A DNA stretch of 64,000 nt from Mycobacterium sp. DL440 (GCF_011745145.1 NZ_CP050191.1:3923327-3987326); one strand, 5' to 3'. Numbered from the stretch's first letter, positions 42,307 to 51,363 are shown. Program-made: numbers and translations. The notes: generated by a model from the sequence alone, not told the origin.

Positions 42307-43167
42307 ATGAAATTCTCCAACCTGATCCGCCAACATGCAGCCGCCCTGCGGGCACTGCTCGTACTCACCGTGATCCTCGGCATCGGCTATCCGGTCTTCA
42401 TCTGGCTGGTGTCCCAGATCCCCGGCCTGAGCGAGCGGGCCGACGGATCGCTGATCGAGGTGAACGGAAAGCCGGTGGGCAGCAGCCTGATCGGGCAGTC
42501 CTTCACCGATGCCGACGGCAATCCGCTGCCCCGGTACTTCCAGAGCCGGCCGTCCAACGCCGGTGCCGGCTATGACCCGATGGCCAGCGGTGCCGGCAAC
42601 CTCGGCCCGGAAAGCATCGTCGACCAACCCGACAAGCCCAGCCTGCTTACGCAGGTGTGCACGCGCAGCGCCGCAGTCGGCGAGCTGGACGGCGTCGACG
42701 GTGCCCGCCCGTTCTGCACCGGAGGCGGTGTCGGAGCGGTGCTGTCGGTGATCGGAGCCCGCGATGCCCGCGGGAACGTCATCCACCCGACGAAGGTGGT
42801 CAGCGTCAACGAGCCCTGCGATACGACGAAGACCCCGTTCCTCAACGCCTACGAGGGCGTCCGCGTCGAATGCGCCATAGCCGGTGAGGACTACAGCGCC
42901 GGCCTGATCGTGCCGATCCGCGGCAGCGCGCCCGCTGAGCCCGCGGTGCCGGCCGACGCGGTCACGGCCAGCGGCAGCGGCCTGGACCCGAACATCTCGG
43001 TGGCCTACGCGGATCTGCAGGTGAATCGGGTGGCCACGGCCCGCGATCTCAACCCCGAGCTGGTGCGCGCCATCGTGGGCCAGCACACCGACGGACGCAC
43101 CCTGGGCTTCTTCGGCGAACCGCGGGTCAACGTGCTCGAACTCAACATCGCCCTCGACGCACTGTAG
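42307..43167 (+). CDS. kdpC: KdpC, extended form
   Basis: At 286 aa this KdpC is about 90-100 residues longer than the usual ~190. It has the normal N-terminal helix (ALLVLTVILGIGYPVFIWL) and IGQSF, YFQSRPS, SGAGNLGP blocks, then an insertion of roughly residues 110-215 with four cysteines (TQVCTRS, FCTGGG, EPCDTT, VECAIAG). It resumes with SGLDPNISVAYADLQVNRVA and the conserved C-terminus. The insertion is probably outside the membrane. KdpC assists the assembly and ATP use of the complex. Confidence 0.95.
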   Translation: MKFSNLIRQHAAALRALLVLTVILGIGYPVFIWLVSQIPGLSERADGSLIEVNGKPVGSSLIGQSFTDADGNPLPRYFQSRPSNAGAGYDPMASGAGNLGPESIVDQPDKPSLLTQVCTRSAAVGELDGVDGARPFCTGGGVGAVLSVIGARDARGNVIHPTKVVSVNEPCDTTKTPFLNAYEGVRVECAIAGEDYSAGLIVPIRGSAPAEPAVPADAVTASGSGLDPNISVAYADLQVNRVATARDLNPELVRAIVGQHTDGRTLGFFGEPRVNVLELNIALDAL

Positions 43168-43186
43168 GCACGAGGATGATGGTCTT

Positions 43187-45724
43187 GTGACTACGCCGGC
43201 GTCCAGCCCCACCAAACGTGGTGAGCTGCGCATATACCTGGGCGCGGCGCCCGGCGTGGGCAAGACCTACGCCATGCTCGGCGAAGCACACCGCCGGGTC
43301 GAGCGCGGCACCGACCTGGTTGCCGCGGTGGTCGAAACGCACGGGCGCAAGAAGACCGCCGATCTGCTCGACGGCATCGAGACCATCTCGCCGCGCTACG
43401 TCGAGTACCGGGGAGGCCGCTTCCCCGAACTCGACGTGGCCGCGGTGCTGGCCCGCAACCCACAGGTGGTGTTGGTCGACGAACTCGCCCACACCAACAC
43501 CCCCGGCAGCAAGAACGCCAAGCGCTGGCAGGACGTCGAGGAACTGCTCGACGCCGGGATCACCGTGATATCCACGGTCAACGTCCAGCACCTGGAAAGC
43601 CTCAACGACGTGGTCACCCAGATCACCGGAATCGAGCAGCAGGAGAAGGTTCCCGACGAGGTCGTCCGGGCCGCCGACCAGATCGAGCTGGTCGACATCA
43701 CGCCGGAGGCGCTACGCCGCAGACTGTCCCACGGCAACGTCTACGCACCGGAACGTATCGATGCCGCGATGTCCAACTACTTCCGGCGCGGAAACCTCAC
43801 CGCACTGCGGGAACTGGCCCTGTTGTGGCTGGCCGATCAGGTCGACGCCGCACTGGCCAAGTACCGCGCCGACAACAAGATCACCGACACGTGGGAAGCC
43901 CGAGAACGCGTCGTGGTCGCCGTCACCGGCGGCGCCGAGTCGGAAACCTTGGTACGCCGGGCATCCCGCATCGCCTCGAAATCCAGCGCCGAACTGATGG
44001 TGGTCCACGTCGTTCGCGGGGACGGGCTCTCAGGTGTCTCGGCACCCCAGATGGGCAAGGTGCGAGAACTGGCCATCAGCCTGGGCGCCACCCTGCACAC
44101 CGTCGTCGGCGACGACGTACCCACGGCGCTACTGGATTTCGCGCGCGAACGCAACGCCACCCAGTTGGTGCTCGGTACGTCGAGGCGGTCCCGGTGGGCC
44201 CGAATGTTCGATGAGGGCATCGGCAATGCGGTGGTGCAGCACTCCGGCAAGATCGACGTCCACATGGTGACCCACGAGCAGGCCCGTCGCGGGTTCGGCT
44301 GGTCGACGGCCACACCCCGGCAACACCACATCGCGTCCTGGCTTGCGGCCCTGGTGGTTCCGTCCGCGATCTGCCTGCTGATCGTCGGGGTGCTGGATCC
44401 GATCCTCGGGGTCAGCGGCGAAAGCGCCCTGTTCTTCATCGGCGTGCTGATCGTCGCGCTACTCGGCGGCGTCGCGCCTGCCGCGCTGTCGGCCCTGCTG
44501 TCCGGGCTGCTGCTGAACTACTTCCTGGTGGCGCCGCGGCACACGTTCACCATCTCCGAACCCGACAGCGCGGTCACGGTGGTGGTGCTGCTGCTGGTCG
44601 CCGTTGCCGTCGCGGCACTCGTCGATGGGGCAGCGAAACGGGCCCGCGAAGCCCGGAAGGCCTCGCAGGAGGCCGAATTACTGACCCTGTTCGCCGGGTC
44701 GGTGCTTCGCGGCGCCGACCTCACCACCCTGTTGGAACGGCTGCGCGAGACCTACTCCCAACGAGCGGTGAGTCTGCTGCGGGAACACAACGGAACCGCG
44801 GAGATCGTTGCGTGCGTCGGCACCAAGCCGTGTGCCGAGGTGGACACCGCCGACACCGCGATCGAAGTCGGCGACGACGAATTCTGGCTGTTGATGGCCG
44901 GACGCAAACTCGCCGCCCGCGATCGCCGTGTGCTCAGTGCAGTCGCCAAACAGGCTGCGGGGCTGGTCAAACAACGCGAACTTACCGAAGAGGCGAGCAA
45001 GGCCGCGGCCATCGCGCAGGCCGACGAACTGCGTCGATCGTTGCTCTCGGCGGTCAGTCACGACCTGCGTACCCCGCTGGCCGCGGCCAAGGCGGCGGCG
45101 TCGAGCCTGCGCAGCGAGGACATCGACTTCTCGGCCGAGGACACCGCTGAACTGCTGGCCACCATCGAGGAATCCGTCGACGCGCTCACTGCACTCGTCG
45201 GCAACCTGCTGGACTCGTCCCGACTGTCGGCCGGGGTGGTCCGCCCCGAGCTGCGCCGCGTATATCTGGAGGAGACGGTGCAGCGCGCGCTGCTGGGAAT
45301 CAGCAAGGGCGCCACCGGCTTCACCCGCGAGGGTCTGGACCGGGTGAAGGTCGAGGTCGGCGATGCGGTGGCGATGGCCGACGCCGGGTTGCTCGAGCGG
45401 GTGCTGGCCAACCTGATCGACAACGCCCTGCGGTATGCAACCGACGGCCCCATCCGGGTCAGCGCCGGGCAGGTGGCCGACCGGGTACTGATCGCGGTGA
45501 TCGACGAAGGGCCCGGGATGCCGCGCGGGGCCGAGGAACAACTCTTCGCGCCGTTCCAGCGGCTCGGCGATCACAACACCTCCATTGGCGTCGGGCTGGG
45601 TCTGTCCGTGGCGCGCGGCTTCGTCGAAGCCATGGGTGGAGCCATCTCGGCGACCGACACTCCCGGCGGCGGTCTGACCGTCGAAATCGACCTTGCCGCA
45701 CCGCCAAAGGATGAATCCGCATGA
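43187..45724 (+). CDS. kdpD: KdpD, K+-sensing histidine kinase
   Basis: An 845-aa sensor kinase: the KdpD-specific N-terminal domain with Walker A GAAPGVGKTY (residues 19-28), a universal-stress-like domain (about 240-365), four transmembrane helices (about 385-490), a GAF-like domain, and a histidine kinase core with SHDLRTPLAAAK (His near 625), NLIDNALRYA and GVGLGLSVARGF. It phosphorylates KdpE when K+ is limiting. GTG start 19 nt after kdpC; its stop overlaps kdpE (ATGA). The kdpDE genes lie in line with kdpFABC; in M. tuberculosis they are divergent. Confidence 0.96.
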   Translation: MTTPASSPTKRGELRIYLGAAPGVGKTYAMLGEAHRRVERGTDLVAAVVETHGRKKTADLLDGIETISPRYVEYRGGRFPELDVAAVLARNPQVVLVDELAHTNTPGSKNAKRWQDVEELLDAGITVISTVNVQHLESLNDVVTQITGIEQQEKVPDEVVRAADQIELVDITPEALRRRLSHGNVYAPERIDAAMSNYFRRGNLTALRELALLWLADQVDAALAKYRADNKITDTWEARERVVVAVTGGAESETLVRRASRIASKSSAELMVVHVVRGDGLSGVSAPQMGKVRELAISLGATLHTVVGDDVPTALLDFARERNATQLVLGTSRRSRWARMFDEGIGNAVVQHSGKIDVHMVTHEQARRGFGWSTATPRQHHIASWLAALVVPSAICLLIVGVLDPILGVSGESALFFIGVLIVALLGGVAPAALSALLSGLLLNYFLVAPRHTFTISEPDSAVTVVVLLLVAVAVAALVDGAAKRAREARKASQEAELLTLFAGSVLRGADLTTLLERLRETYSQRAVSLLREHNGTAEIVACVGTKPCAEVDTADTAIEVGDDEFWLLMAGRKLAARDRRVLSAVAKQAAGLVKQRELTEEASKAAAIAQADELRRSLLSAVSHDLRTPLAAAKAAASSLRSEDIDFSAEDTAELLATIEESVDALTALVGNLLDSSRLSAGVVRPELRRVYLEETVQRALLGISKGATGFTREGLDRVKVEVGDAVAMADAGLLERVLANLIDNALRYATDGPIRVSAGQVADRVLIAVIDEGPGMPRGAEEQLFAPFQRLGDHNTSIGVGLGLSVARGFVEAMGGAISATDTPGGGLTVEIDLAAPPKDESA

Positions 45725-46419
45725 CATCCACCGCTCCCAAGATCCGTGTCCTGGTGATCGACGACGAACCTCAGATCCTGCGCGCGCTGCGGATCAACCT
45801 GTCGGTGCGCGGCTATGAGGTCGTCACCGCCACCGACGGCGGGCAGGGGCTGCGCGCGGCCGCCGATCACCGGCCCGACGTGATCGTGCTCGATCTCGGC
45901 CTGCCGGACATGTCGGGCATCGACGTGCTGGCGGGCCTGCGCGGTTGGCTCTCGGCTCCGGTGATCGTGCTCTCGGCCCGCACCGACTCGTCCGACAAGG
46001 TCGAGGCGCTCGACGCCGGCGCTGACGACTACGTCACCAAACCCTTTGGCATGGACGAATTCCTGGCCCGACTGCGGGCGGCCGTGCGCCGCGGAGCGGC
46101 GGCTTCAGAAACCGATGAGCCCGTCATCGAAACCTCCTCGTTCACCGTCGATCTCGCTGCCAAGAAGGTGACCAAGAACAACAACGAGGTACACCTGACC
46201 CCCACCGAGTGGGGCATGCTGGAGATGCTGGTGCGCAACCGCGGCAAGTTGGTCGGCCGCGAAGAACTGCTGCGTGAGGTGTGGGGGCCGGCCTACGCCA
46301 AGGAGACCCACTATCTGCGGGTGTACCTGGCCCAGCTGCGCCGCAAGCTCGAGGACGACCCGTCACATCCGGTGCACCTGCTGACCGAGGCGGGGATGGG
46401 CTACCGCTTCCAGGAGTGA
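45721..46419 (+). CDS. kdpE: KdpE, response regulator of the kdp operon
   Basis: This 232-aa OmpR/PhoB-type regulator has a receiver domain with the acidic pocket DDEP, phospho-acceptor Asp58 (VLDLGLPDMSG) and the conserved Lys (VTKPFG), followed by a winged-helix DNA-binding domain (about 130-230, with ETHYLRVYLAQLRRKLE). It is translated from an ATG overlapping the kdpD stop. A long hairpin follows 13 nt after the stop. Confidence 0.96.
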   Translation: MTSTAPKIRVLVIDDEPQILRALRINLSVRGYEVVTATDGGQGLRAAADHRPDVIVLDLGLPDMSGIDVLAGLRGWLSAPVIVLSARTDSSDKVEALDAGADDYVTKPFGMDEFLARLRAAVRRGAAASETDEPVIETSSFTVDLAAKKVTKNNNEVHLTPTEWGMLEMLVRNRGKLVGREELLREVWGPAYAKETHYLRVYLAQLRRKLEDDPSHPVHLLTEAGMGYRFQE

Positions 46420-46431
46420 CATTTCCCCGGC

Positions 46432-46489
46432 CGAGCAGACGCGTAGGTACCCGAAAATCCACGTTCCCGGGTACCTACGCGTCTGCTCG
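46432..46489. terminator. 22-bp perfect hairpin after kdpE
   Basis: Arms 46432-46453 and 46468-46489 match perfectly over 22 bp, with a 14-nt loop. The outer 12 bp (CGAGCAGACGC plus one) recur in the hairpin at 48500-48563. It probably ends the kdp transcript. The rest of 46490-46611 holds no gene. Confidence 0.75.
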
Positions 46490-46611
46490 CGGGGGGAGGT
46501 GACCGACCTCCACCGACCGATGACCGCGCGTAACTGACCACCCGTCGCGGGCAGGCCACCGACCACCGACAATCTCCGACCACCACAAGGCGGGCAGGCT
46601 ACGGTGCCGGT

Positions 46612-48492
46612 ATGTCAGGTGATGGTGCCCTTTACCGTGGTCTCTTCGAAGCCAGCCTCAACGACCCGGCCACCTTCTGGGCCGACGCCGCCAAGGCGGT
46701 GACCTGGACCTCTGAGCCGCAGCGCGTACTCGATGACACCAAGCCGCCGTTCTACCGGTGGTTCCCCGACGGCGAGCTCAACACCTGCGCCAATGCCCTG
46801 GATCGCCACGTCGCCGAACGCGGCGATCAGGCCGCGCTGATCTACGACTCCCCCGTCACCGGCACGAAGGCCACCTACACCTACCGCGAGTTGCGCGACG
46901 CCACCGCCCAGTTCGCCGGGGCCCTGCGCGGGCTCGGGGTGAACAAGGGCGACCTGGTGGTGATCTACATGCCGATGGTCCCCGAGGCCGTCATCGCGAT
47001 GCTGGCCTGCGCCCGGCTCGGTGCGGTGCACTCGGTGGTGTTCGGCGGATTCGCCGCCCATGAGTTGGCGACCCGCATCGACGACGCCCGTCCCGTGGTC
47101 GTGGTGAGCGCATCCTGCGGCATCGAGCCGACGCGCACCATCGAGTACAAGCCCATGCTGGACGCCGCACTCGAGATCGCGGAGCACAAGCCTCGAGGCT
47201 GCGTGATCCTGCAGCGCGAGCAGTGCCCCTGCGAACTGGTCGACGGGCGCGATCACGACTGGCAGCGGCTGGTGGCCGGCGCGCAACCGGCCGATCCGGT
47301 GCCCGTGGCCGCCACCGACCCGCTGTACGTGCTCTACACGTCGGGCACCACCGGAAAACCCAAGGGCATCGTCCGTGACAACGGCGGGCACGCGGTGGCC
47401 CTGCTATGGAGCATGCGCCACCTCTACGACGTGGCACCCGGCGACGTGTTCTGGGCGGCCTCCGATGTCGGCTGGGTCGTCGGGCACTCCTACATCGTGT
47501 ACGCGCCATTGTTGTTGGGCGCGACAACCGTTCTCTACGAAGGCAAACCGGTCGGCACCCCCGATGCCGGGGCATTCTGGCGAGTAGCCGCCGAGTACGG
47601 CGTCAAGGCGCTGTTCACCGCCCCGACCGCGATCCGCGCGATCAAGAAGGAAGACCCTGAGGCCACCCGACTGGCCGATTACGACCTGTCCGGGCTCAAG
47701 TACCTGTTCCAGGCCGGAGAGCGACTCGACCCCGACACCTACCACTGGGCCGCCGACAAACTCGGTATCCCGGTGGTCGACCACTGGTGGCAGACCGAGA
47801 CCGGATGGGCGATCGCCGCTGACCCGATGGGCGTCGAACCCCTGCCGATCAAGGCCGGTTCGGCCACGGTGCCGATGCCCGGTTATGACGTTCAGATCCT
47901 GCGCTCGGACGGCACCCGATGCGAGCCCGGTGAGGAAGGCGCCATCTGCATCAAACTGCCGCTGCCGCCGGGCACACTGCCCACGCTGTGGGGTGACGAC
48001 CATCGCTACGTCGCGTCATATCTGTCTGCGTTCACCGGGTATTACCTCACCGGCGACGGCGGCTACCTGGATTCCGACGGCTACCTGTTCGTGATGGGCC
48101 GCACCGACGACGTGATCAACGTTGCTGGACACCGGTTGTCGACGGGGTCGATCGAGGCTGTGCTGGCCGACCATCCCTCGGTGGCCGAATGCGCGGTGAT
48201 CGGCGTCGCCGACGAACTCAAGGGACAGGTGCCGCGCGGCTTCGTGGTGCTCAAAACCGGGGCCACGACCGACGGGATCACCCAGGAGCTCGTCGACCGG
48301 GTGCGCGAGAATATCGGCGCAGTGGCGGTTTTCAAGAAGGTCGACGTGGTGGCCGCGTTGCCCAAGACCCGCTCAGGCAAGATCCTGCGCAAGACCATGC
48401 GCGGGATCGCCGACGGGCTCGACGAGCCGGTGCCCTCCACCATCGAGGATCCCGCGGTGCTCGACGCGCTCAAGGACGTCCTGCGCCCCTAG
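46612..48492 (+). CDS. Propionyl-CoA synthetase-like acyl-CoA synthetase (PrpE type)
   Basis: A 626-aa AMP-forming ligase: an ACS N-terminal segment (AKAVTWTSEPQRVLDD), P-loop YTSGTTGKPKGIV, WWQTETGWAIAADP, the YYLTGDGG and GRTDDVINVAGH hinge, and the catalytic C-terminal lysine in PKTRSGKILRK. Length and the FRWFPDGELN-like start fit propionyl/short-chain acyl-CoA synthetases better than acetyl-CoA synthetase. It activates propionate (or acetate) for central metabolism; the Lys is a known target of acetylation control in the family. It stands alone between two related hairpins. Confidence 0.88.
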   Translation: MSGDGALYRGLFEASLNDPATFWADAAKAVTWTSEPQRVLDDTKPPFYRWFPDGELNTCANALDRHVAERGDQAALIYDSPVTGTKATYTYRELRDATAQFAGALRGLGVNKGDLVVIYMPMVPEAVIAMLACARLGAVHSVVFGGFAAHELATRIDDARPVVVVSASCGIEPTRTIEYKPMLDAALEIAEHKPRGCVILQREQCPCELVDGRDHDWQRLVAGAQPADPVPVAATDPLYVLYTSGTTGKPKGIVRDNGGHAVALLWSMRHLYDVAPGDVFWAASDVGWVVGHSYIVYAPLLLGATTVLYEGKPVGTPDAGAFWRVAAEYGVKALFTAPTAIRAIKKEDPEATRLADYDLSGLKYLFQAGERLDPDTYHWAADKLGIPVVDHWWQTETGWAIAADPMGVEPLPIKAGSATVPMPGYDVQILRSDGTRCEPGEEGAICIKLPLPPGTLPTLWGDDHRYVASYLSAFTGYYLTGDGGYLDSDGYLFVMGRTDDVINVAGHRLSTGSIEAVLADHPSVAECAVIGVADELKGQVPRGFVVLKTGATTDGITQELVDRVRENIGAVAVFKKVDVVAALPKTRSGKILRKTMRGIADGLDEPVPSTIEDPAVLDALKDVLRP

Positions 48493-48499
48493 TTTCCTC

Positions 48500-48563
48500 C
48501 CGCGAGCAGACGCAAAACTGCCCTGAATCCACTAATTTTGGGCAGTTTTGCGTCTGCTCGCGG
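48500..48563. terminator. 24-bp perfect hairpin after the acyl-CoA synthetase gene
   Basis: Arms 48500-48523 and 48540-48563 pair perfectly over 24 bp with a 16-nt loop, 8 nt after the stop. The outer segment CGAGCAGACGC is shared with the hairpin at 46432. It ends the transcript and may form a mobile or dispersed repeat. Confidence 0.75.
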
Positions 48564-48571
48564 TGGGAAAG

Positions 48572-49110
48572 CTACCGCCAGGCGCGGTTACCCAACAGCC
48601 GCAGGCCATTGAGGGTGACCAGGATGGTCGAACCCTCGTGGCCCGCCCCCCCAGCGGTAACGGCAAGTGCCCGAACAGATCCATGTCACCAACACCGTGA
48701 TCACCGTCGCTGCGATCACCAGATTGGCGATGACCAGGCGCCGGGCCCGCCGGGACAACGCGACCACTGCGGCAATCGCCGAGAGGTCGTCGCCGACGGT
48801 GACGACGTCGGCAGTGTCGACCGTGAGATCGGCGCCGGTGAGGGCATGCAGCGCCTGGACCGCCGCAGCCGCACCCGGGCGGGTCTGGTCATGCAGCCCC
48901 AGCACCCCGATCGCCTGGCCGTCCGCGGTCACGACAACGGCGGTCGCCCCGCCGGACTCGATCTCGGCCACGGCCCGGATCGCCAGGCCCGCATACGCCG
49001 CCGGGCTGAGCACCTCGACCGGGCACCTGTCGACGATCGCCCGGACCCCACGGCCCGCGCAGGCGGTGAATCCGGTGGCCTCCGGCACCACGATGGCACA
49101 GCGTGCCGCC
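48572..49110 (-). pseudogene. Remnant of a heavy-metal P1B-type ATPase
   Basis: The minus frame carries pieces of a CtpD/CtpG-like metal ATPase: a nucleotide-domain segment (AIVVPEATGFTACA...VLGLHDQTRPGAAAAVQAL) joined in frame to the late segment LTVDTADVVTVGDDLSAIAAV. The intervening TGDN and GDGVNDAP region is missing. The C-terminal helix then runs into a G run (about 48645-48651), after which the true ending (GHEGSTILVTLNGLRLL) lies in another frame. The N-terminal two thirds, including the phosphorylation motif, are absent. It is inactive. Confidence 0.75.
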
Positions 49111-49349
49111 TGACCCGGCTGCGGGAATCGCCGTGCTCGGTCACCGAACTGTCCGCGGCAGTCGGCATGGAGCAGCCCGCGGTTTCCAATCAACTCCGGT
49201 TATTGCGGGCGCTCGGTCTGGTGACCGGCGACAGGCCCGGCCGCAACATCGTGTACCGGCTCTACGACAGCCATGTCGCGCAACTGCTCGATGAGGCCAT
49301 CTACCACATCGAGTGCCTCCGGCTCGGCGCCCGCGACACCTCCGCCTGA
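49110..49349 (+). pseudogene. ArsR-family metal regulator, N-terminus lost
   Basis: From 49110 the plus frame reads LTRLRESPCSVTELSAAVG and continues with a full ArsR winged-helix core (MEQPAVSNQLRLLRALGLV...GRNIVYRLYDSHVAQLL) to TGA at 49349. The first helices and any in-frame start codon are missing, because upstream sequence belongs to the ATPase remnant on the other strand. In metal-resistance loci such regulators sit next to P1B ATPases, so one deletion probably damaged both genes. Confidence 0.7.
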
Positions 49350-49569
49350 GCCCCTAAAGCCGCCGCAGCCAAAGAGTTTCACAGACTGTTCACCCGGTGC
49401 GTCCGCGCCTGAAATAACCCTCGCGCAAAACGCCCGCCGTTTCGGGAAACCTTTATTTTCACGGAGGCCCGAACTATTGTGAAATCGTTATATGTTGATA
49501 TCCGCCCCAACTCGGGAGTTTGCTGCTGGTCACGCCGGTGGTGCCCGAACAGTGAGGAGTTGAACGACG

Positions 49570-49668
49570 ATGCGCATGGCAACCAAGGGATCCTGCACCT
49601 GTCGCTGTAATGCCTGCGACGGTGGCCACCACTGCGGAAACCCCCCGAACTGCAACGCGCGGCGCTGA
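49570..49668 (+). CDS. Cysteine-rich 32-aa metallothionein-like peptide
   Basis: An ATG at 49570, with GAGGAG 10 nt upstream, opens a 32-codon frame: six cysteines (C9, C11, C13, C16, C22, C28) and two adjacent histidines, in CTCRCNACDGGHHCG. This density fits a metallothionein binding Zn or Cu in the cytoplasm. It is not the known mycobacterial MymT sequence. A strong terminator follows 8 nt later. A remnant metal ATPase/ArsR pair lies upstream and a ZIP-type transporter downstream, so the whole locus concerns metals. A second ATG (49576) is possible. Confidence 0.75.
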   Translation: MRMATKGSCTCRCNACDGGHHCGNPPNCNARR

Positions 49669-49675
49669 TGCCGTC

Positions 49676-49712
49676 GGTGACCTGTCGCCCGGGCAGCCGG
49701 CGACAGGTCACC
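49676..49712. terminator. 14-bp perfect hairpin terminator
   Basis: Arms 49676-49689 and 49699-49712 (GGTGACCTGTCGCC and complement) with a 9-nt loop follow the cysteine-rich gene, isolating it as a single-gene transcript. The rest of 49350-49829 holds only the presumed promoter of that gene and no other ORF I can support. Confidence 0.75.
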
Positions 49713-49829
49713 ACCCTCAGCCGCTACGCCACCTGAACATCGAGCCATAATTCATCGATCGCACCGATCGGTCGTGCGATCTCGCGCCTTGCCGCTTCTT
49801 CCGGTCGCGTCCCGCGATCCCCCGCTCTG

Positions 49830-50552
49830 TTGGCTTATGCTGCGGCTGTGCTCACCGCGCTGATCTGGGGCCTGGTCGCCGCATCCTCACTGTTGATCGG
49901 CGCGATCGCAGGCGTAGTCCGGGACTGGAATCAACGCCTCGTCGGCCTCGTCCTCGGTTTCGGCGCCGGCGCGCTCATCTCCAGCATCTCCTTCGAACTC
50001 GCCGAGGAAGGATTCCGGGCCAGTGGCGCCTGGACCGTGGCGTTCGGCCTCGCCCTCGGGGCGGTGGTGTTCTATCTTGCGGACAAGGCCGTAGATCGAC
50101 TGGGCCGCAAGGGAACCCAAACCGCCGGCCTGCCGCTGCTCCTGGGCGCCCTGCTCGACGGCATTCCCGAACAGGCCGCGCTCGGCATCGGTATCGCGAC
50201 CGGAGCCGGCGTCAGCCTCGCCCTGGTGGTGTCCATCTTCGTGTCCAACCTCCCCGAGTCCATCGGATCGGCAAGCGACATGCGATCAGCCGGTGAGCCG
50301 GCCCGCCGGATTGTGGGCGGCTGGGCCGTCATCGCTGCGCTGTGCGCGGTGGCCACCGTCGGCGGCTATCAGCTGCAGAATGTCGCCGGCGCCGAGTTCC
50401 AGGGCGGTATCAACGGTTTCGCTGCCGGCGCGCTACTGGTCATGTTGGTGGGGTCGATGATCCCGGAGGCCACCCAGAAAGCCCGCGAGAACGCCGGACT
50501 GGCGGCCGTGCTGGGATTTGCCGTCGCCGCGGGCCTGTCGCTGGCCGGGTGA
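49830..50552 (+). CDS. ZIP-family metal transporter-like membrane protein
   Basis: A 240-aa protein with about seven hydrophobic helices. The ZIP-like helices carry GALLDGIPEQAALGIGI and SIFVSNLPESIGSA, where His-rich metal sites of classic ZIPs are replaced by acidic residues. The family moves Zn, Fe or Mn across the inner membrane. The ATG at 49830 could be replaced by a GTG further in. Its end lies 26 nt before the Lgt-like gene. Confidence 0.75.
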   Translation: MAYAAAVLTALIWGLVAASSLLIGAIAGVVRDWNQRLVGLVLGFGAGALISSISFELAEEGFRASGAWTVAFGLALGAVVFYLADKAVDRLGRKGTQTAGLPLLLGALLDGIPEQAALGIGIATGAGVSLALVVSIFVSNLPESIGSASDMRSAGEPARRIVGGWAVIAALCAVATVGGYQLQNVAGAEFQGGINGFAAGALLVMLVGSMIPEATQKARENAGLAAVLGFAVAAGLSLAG

Positions 50553-50577
50553 ACCGGCCACGGGTTAGGTTCGGCAG

Positions 50578-51363
50578 GTGACTGCGCAGTGGCACTTGGG
50601 GCCTGTCACCGTCGGGGTGCACAACCTTTTTGTCGCCCTCGGGGTGTTCGCCGCCCTGCTCGTGTTCGTCGCCGAGGCCCGCCGACGCGGCGCGGTCAAC
50701 GAGCAGTCCGTCGTCGCCGCGGCCGGGGCGCTGATCGGTGGCGCGATCGGGATGCGGCTGACCGGGTGGCTCCACCACCTCGACCTCAGCGCCAATCCGA
50801 GCCTGGCGCAGGCCTGGCAGTTCGGCTCGCGCAGCATTCTGGGCGGGCTGCTCGGCGCCTACCTCGGGGTGCTGATCGCGAAGCGGCTGGGCGGTTATCG
50901 CGGAAAGACCGGTGATCTGTTCGCGCCCGCGGTGGCCCTTGGCATGGCGATCGGCCGCATCGGCTGCCACCTCACCGAAGCCCCCGGCCGGCCCACCACG
51001 CTGCCGTGGGGGATCCACGCCCCGGCCGACACCCCCGAATGCCCGGGATGCCTGGCCGGAGTGGCCATGCACCCGTCGTTTCTGTACGAGATCGCCTTCC
51101 AGCTCACCGTATTCGCCGTATTGCTGTGGCTGCGTCCCCGGATCGGCAGGCCCGGCGAACTGTTCGTGCTCTACGTGGCCGGCTACGCGGTGTTCCGCTT
51201 CCTCGTCGAGTTCGTCCGAGCCAACGAGACCGTGTGGCTGGATCTGACCCGCCCGCAATGGTTCCTGCTGCCATCGCTGCTGATCCTGGGGTTTCGGCTG
51301 TGGTACGGCTACCGCCGCGGGTACTATCGCAACCCAGCCCGCACTCAGGAGGTGCCCGTATGA
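50578..51363 (+). CDS. Prolipoprotein diacylglyceryl transferase paralogue (Lgt-like)
   Basis: A 261-aa polytopic protein with the Lgt signature GRIGCHLTEAPGRPTTLPWGI (the conserved Arg and Gly-rich segment) and HPSFLYEIAFQ. Lgt moves diacylglycerol from phosphatidylglycerol to the lipobox cysteine. M. smegmatis is known to have a second Lgt-like gene near kdp; this is probably its counterpart. It is shorter at the N-terminus than housekeeping Lgt. GTG start. It overlaps the next gene by 4 nt and is in one operon with the radical SAM gene. Confidence 0.85.
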   Translation: MTAQWHLGPVTVGVHNLFVALGVFAALLVFVAEARRRGAVNEQSVVAAAGALIGGAIGMRLTGWLHHLDLSANPSLAQAWQFGSRSILGGLLGAYLGVLIAKRLGGYRGKTGDLFAPAVALGMAIGRIGCHLTEAPGRPTTLPWGIHAPADTPECPGCLAGVAMHPSFLYEIAFQLTVFAVLLWLRPRIGRPGELFVLYVAGYAVFRFLVEFVRANETVWLDLTRPQWFLLPSLLILGFRLWYGYRRGYYRNPARTQEVPV

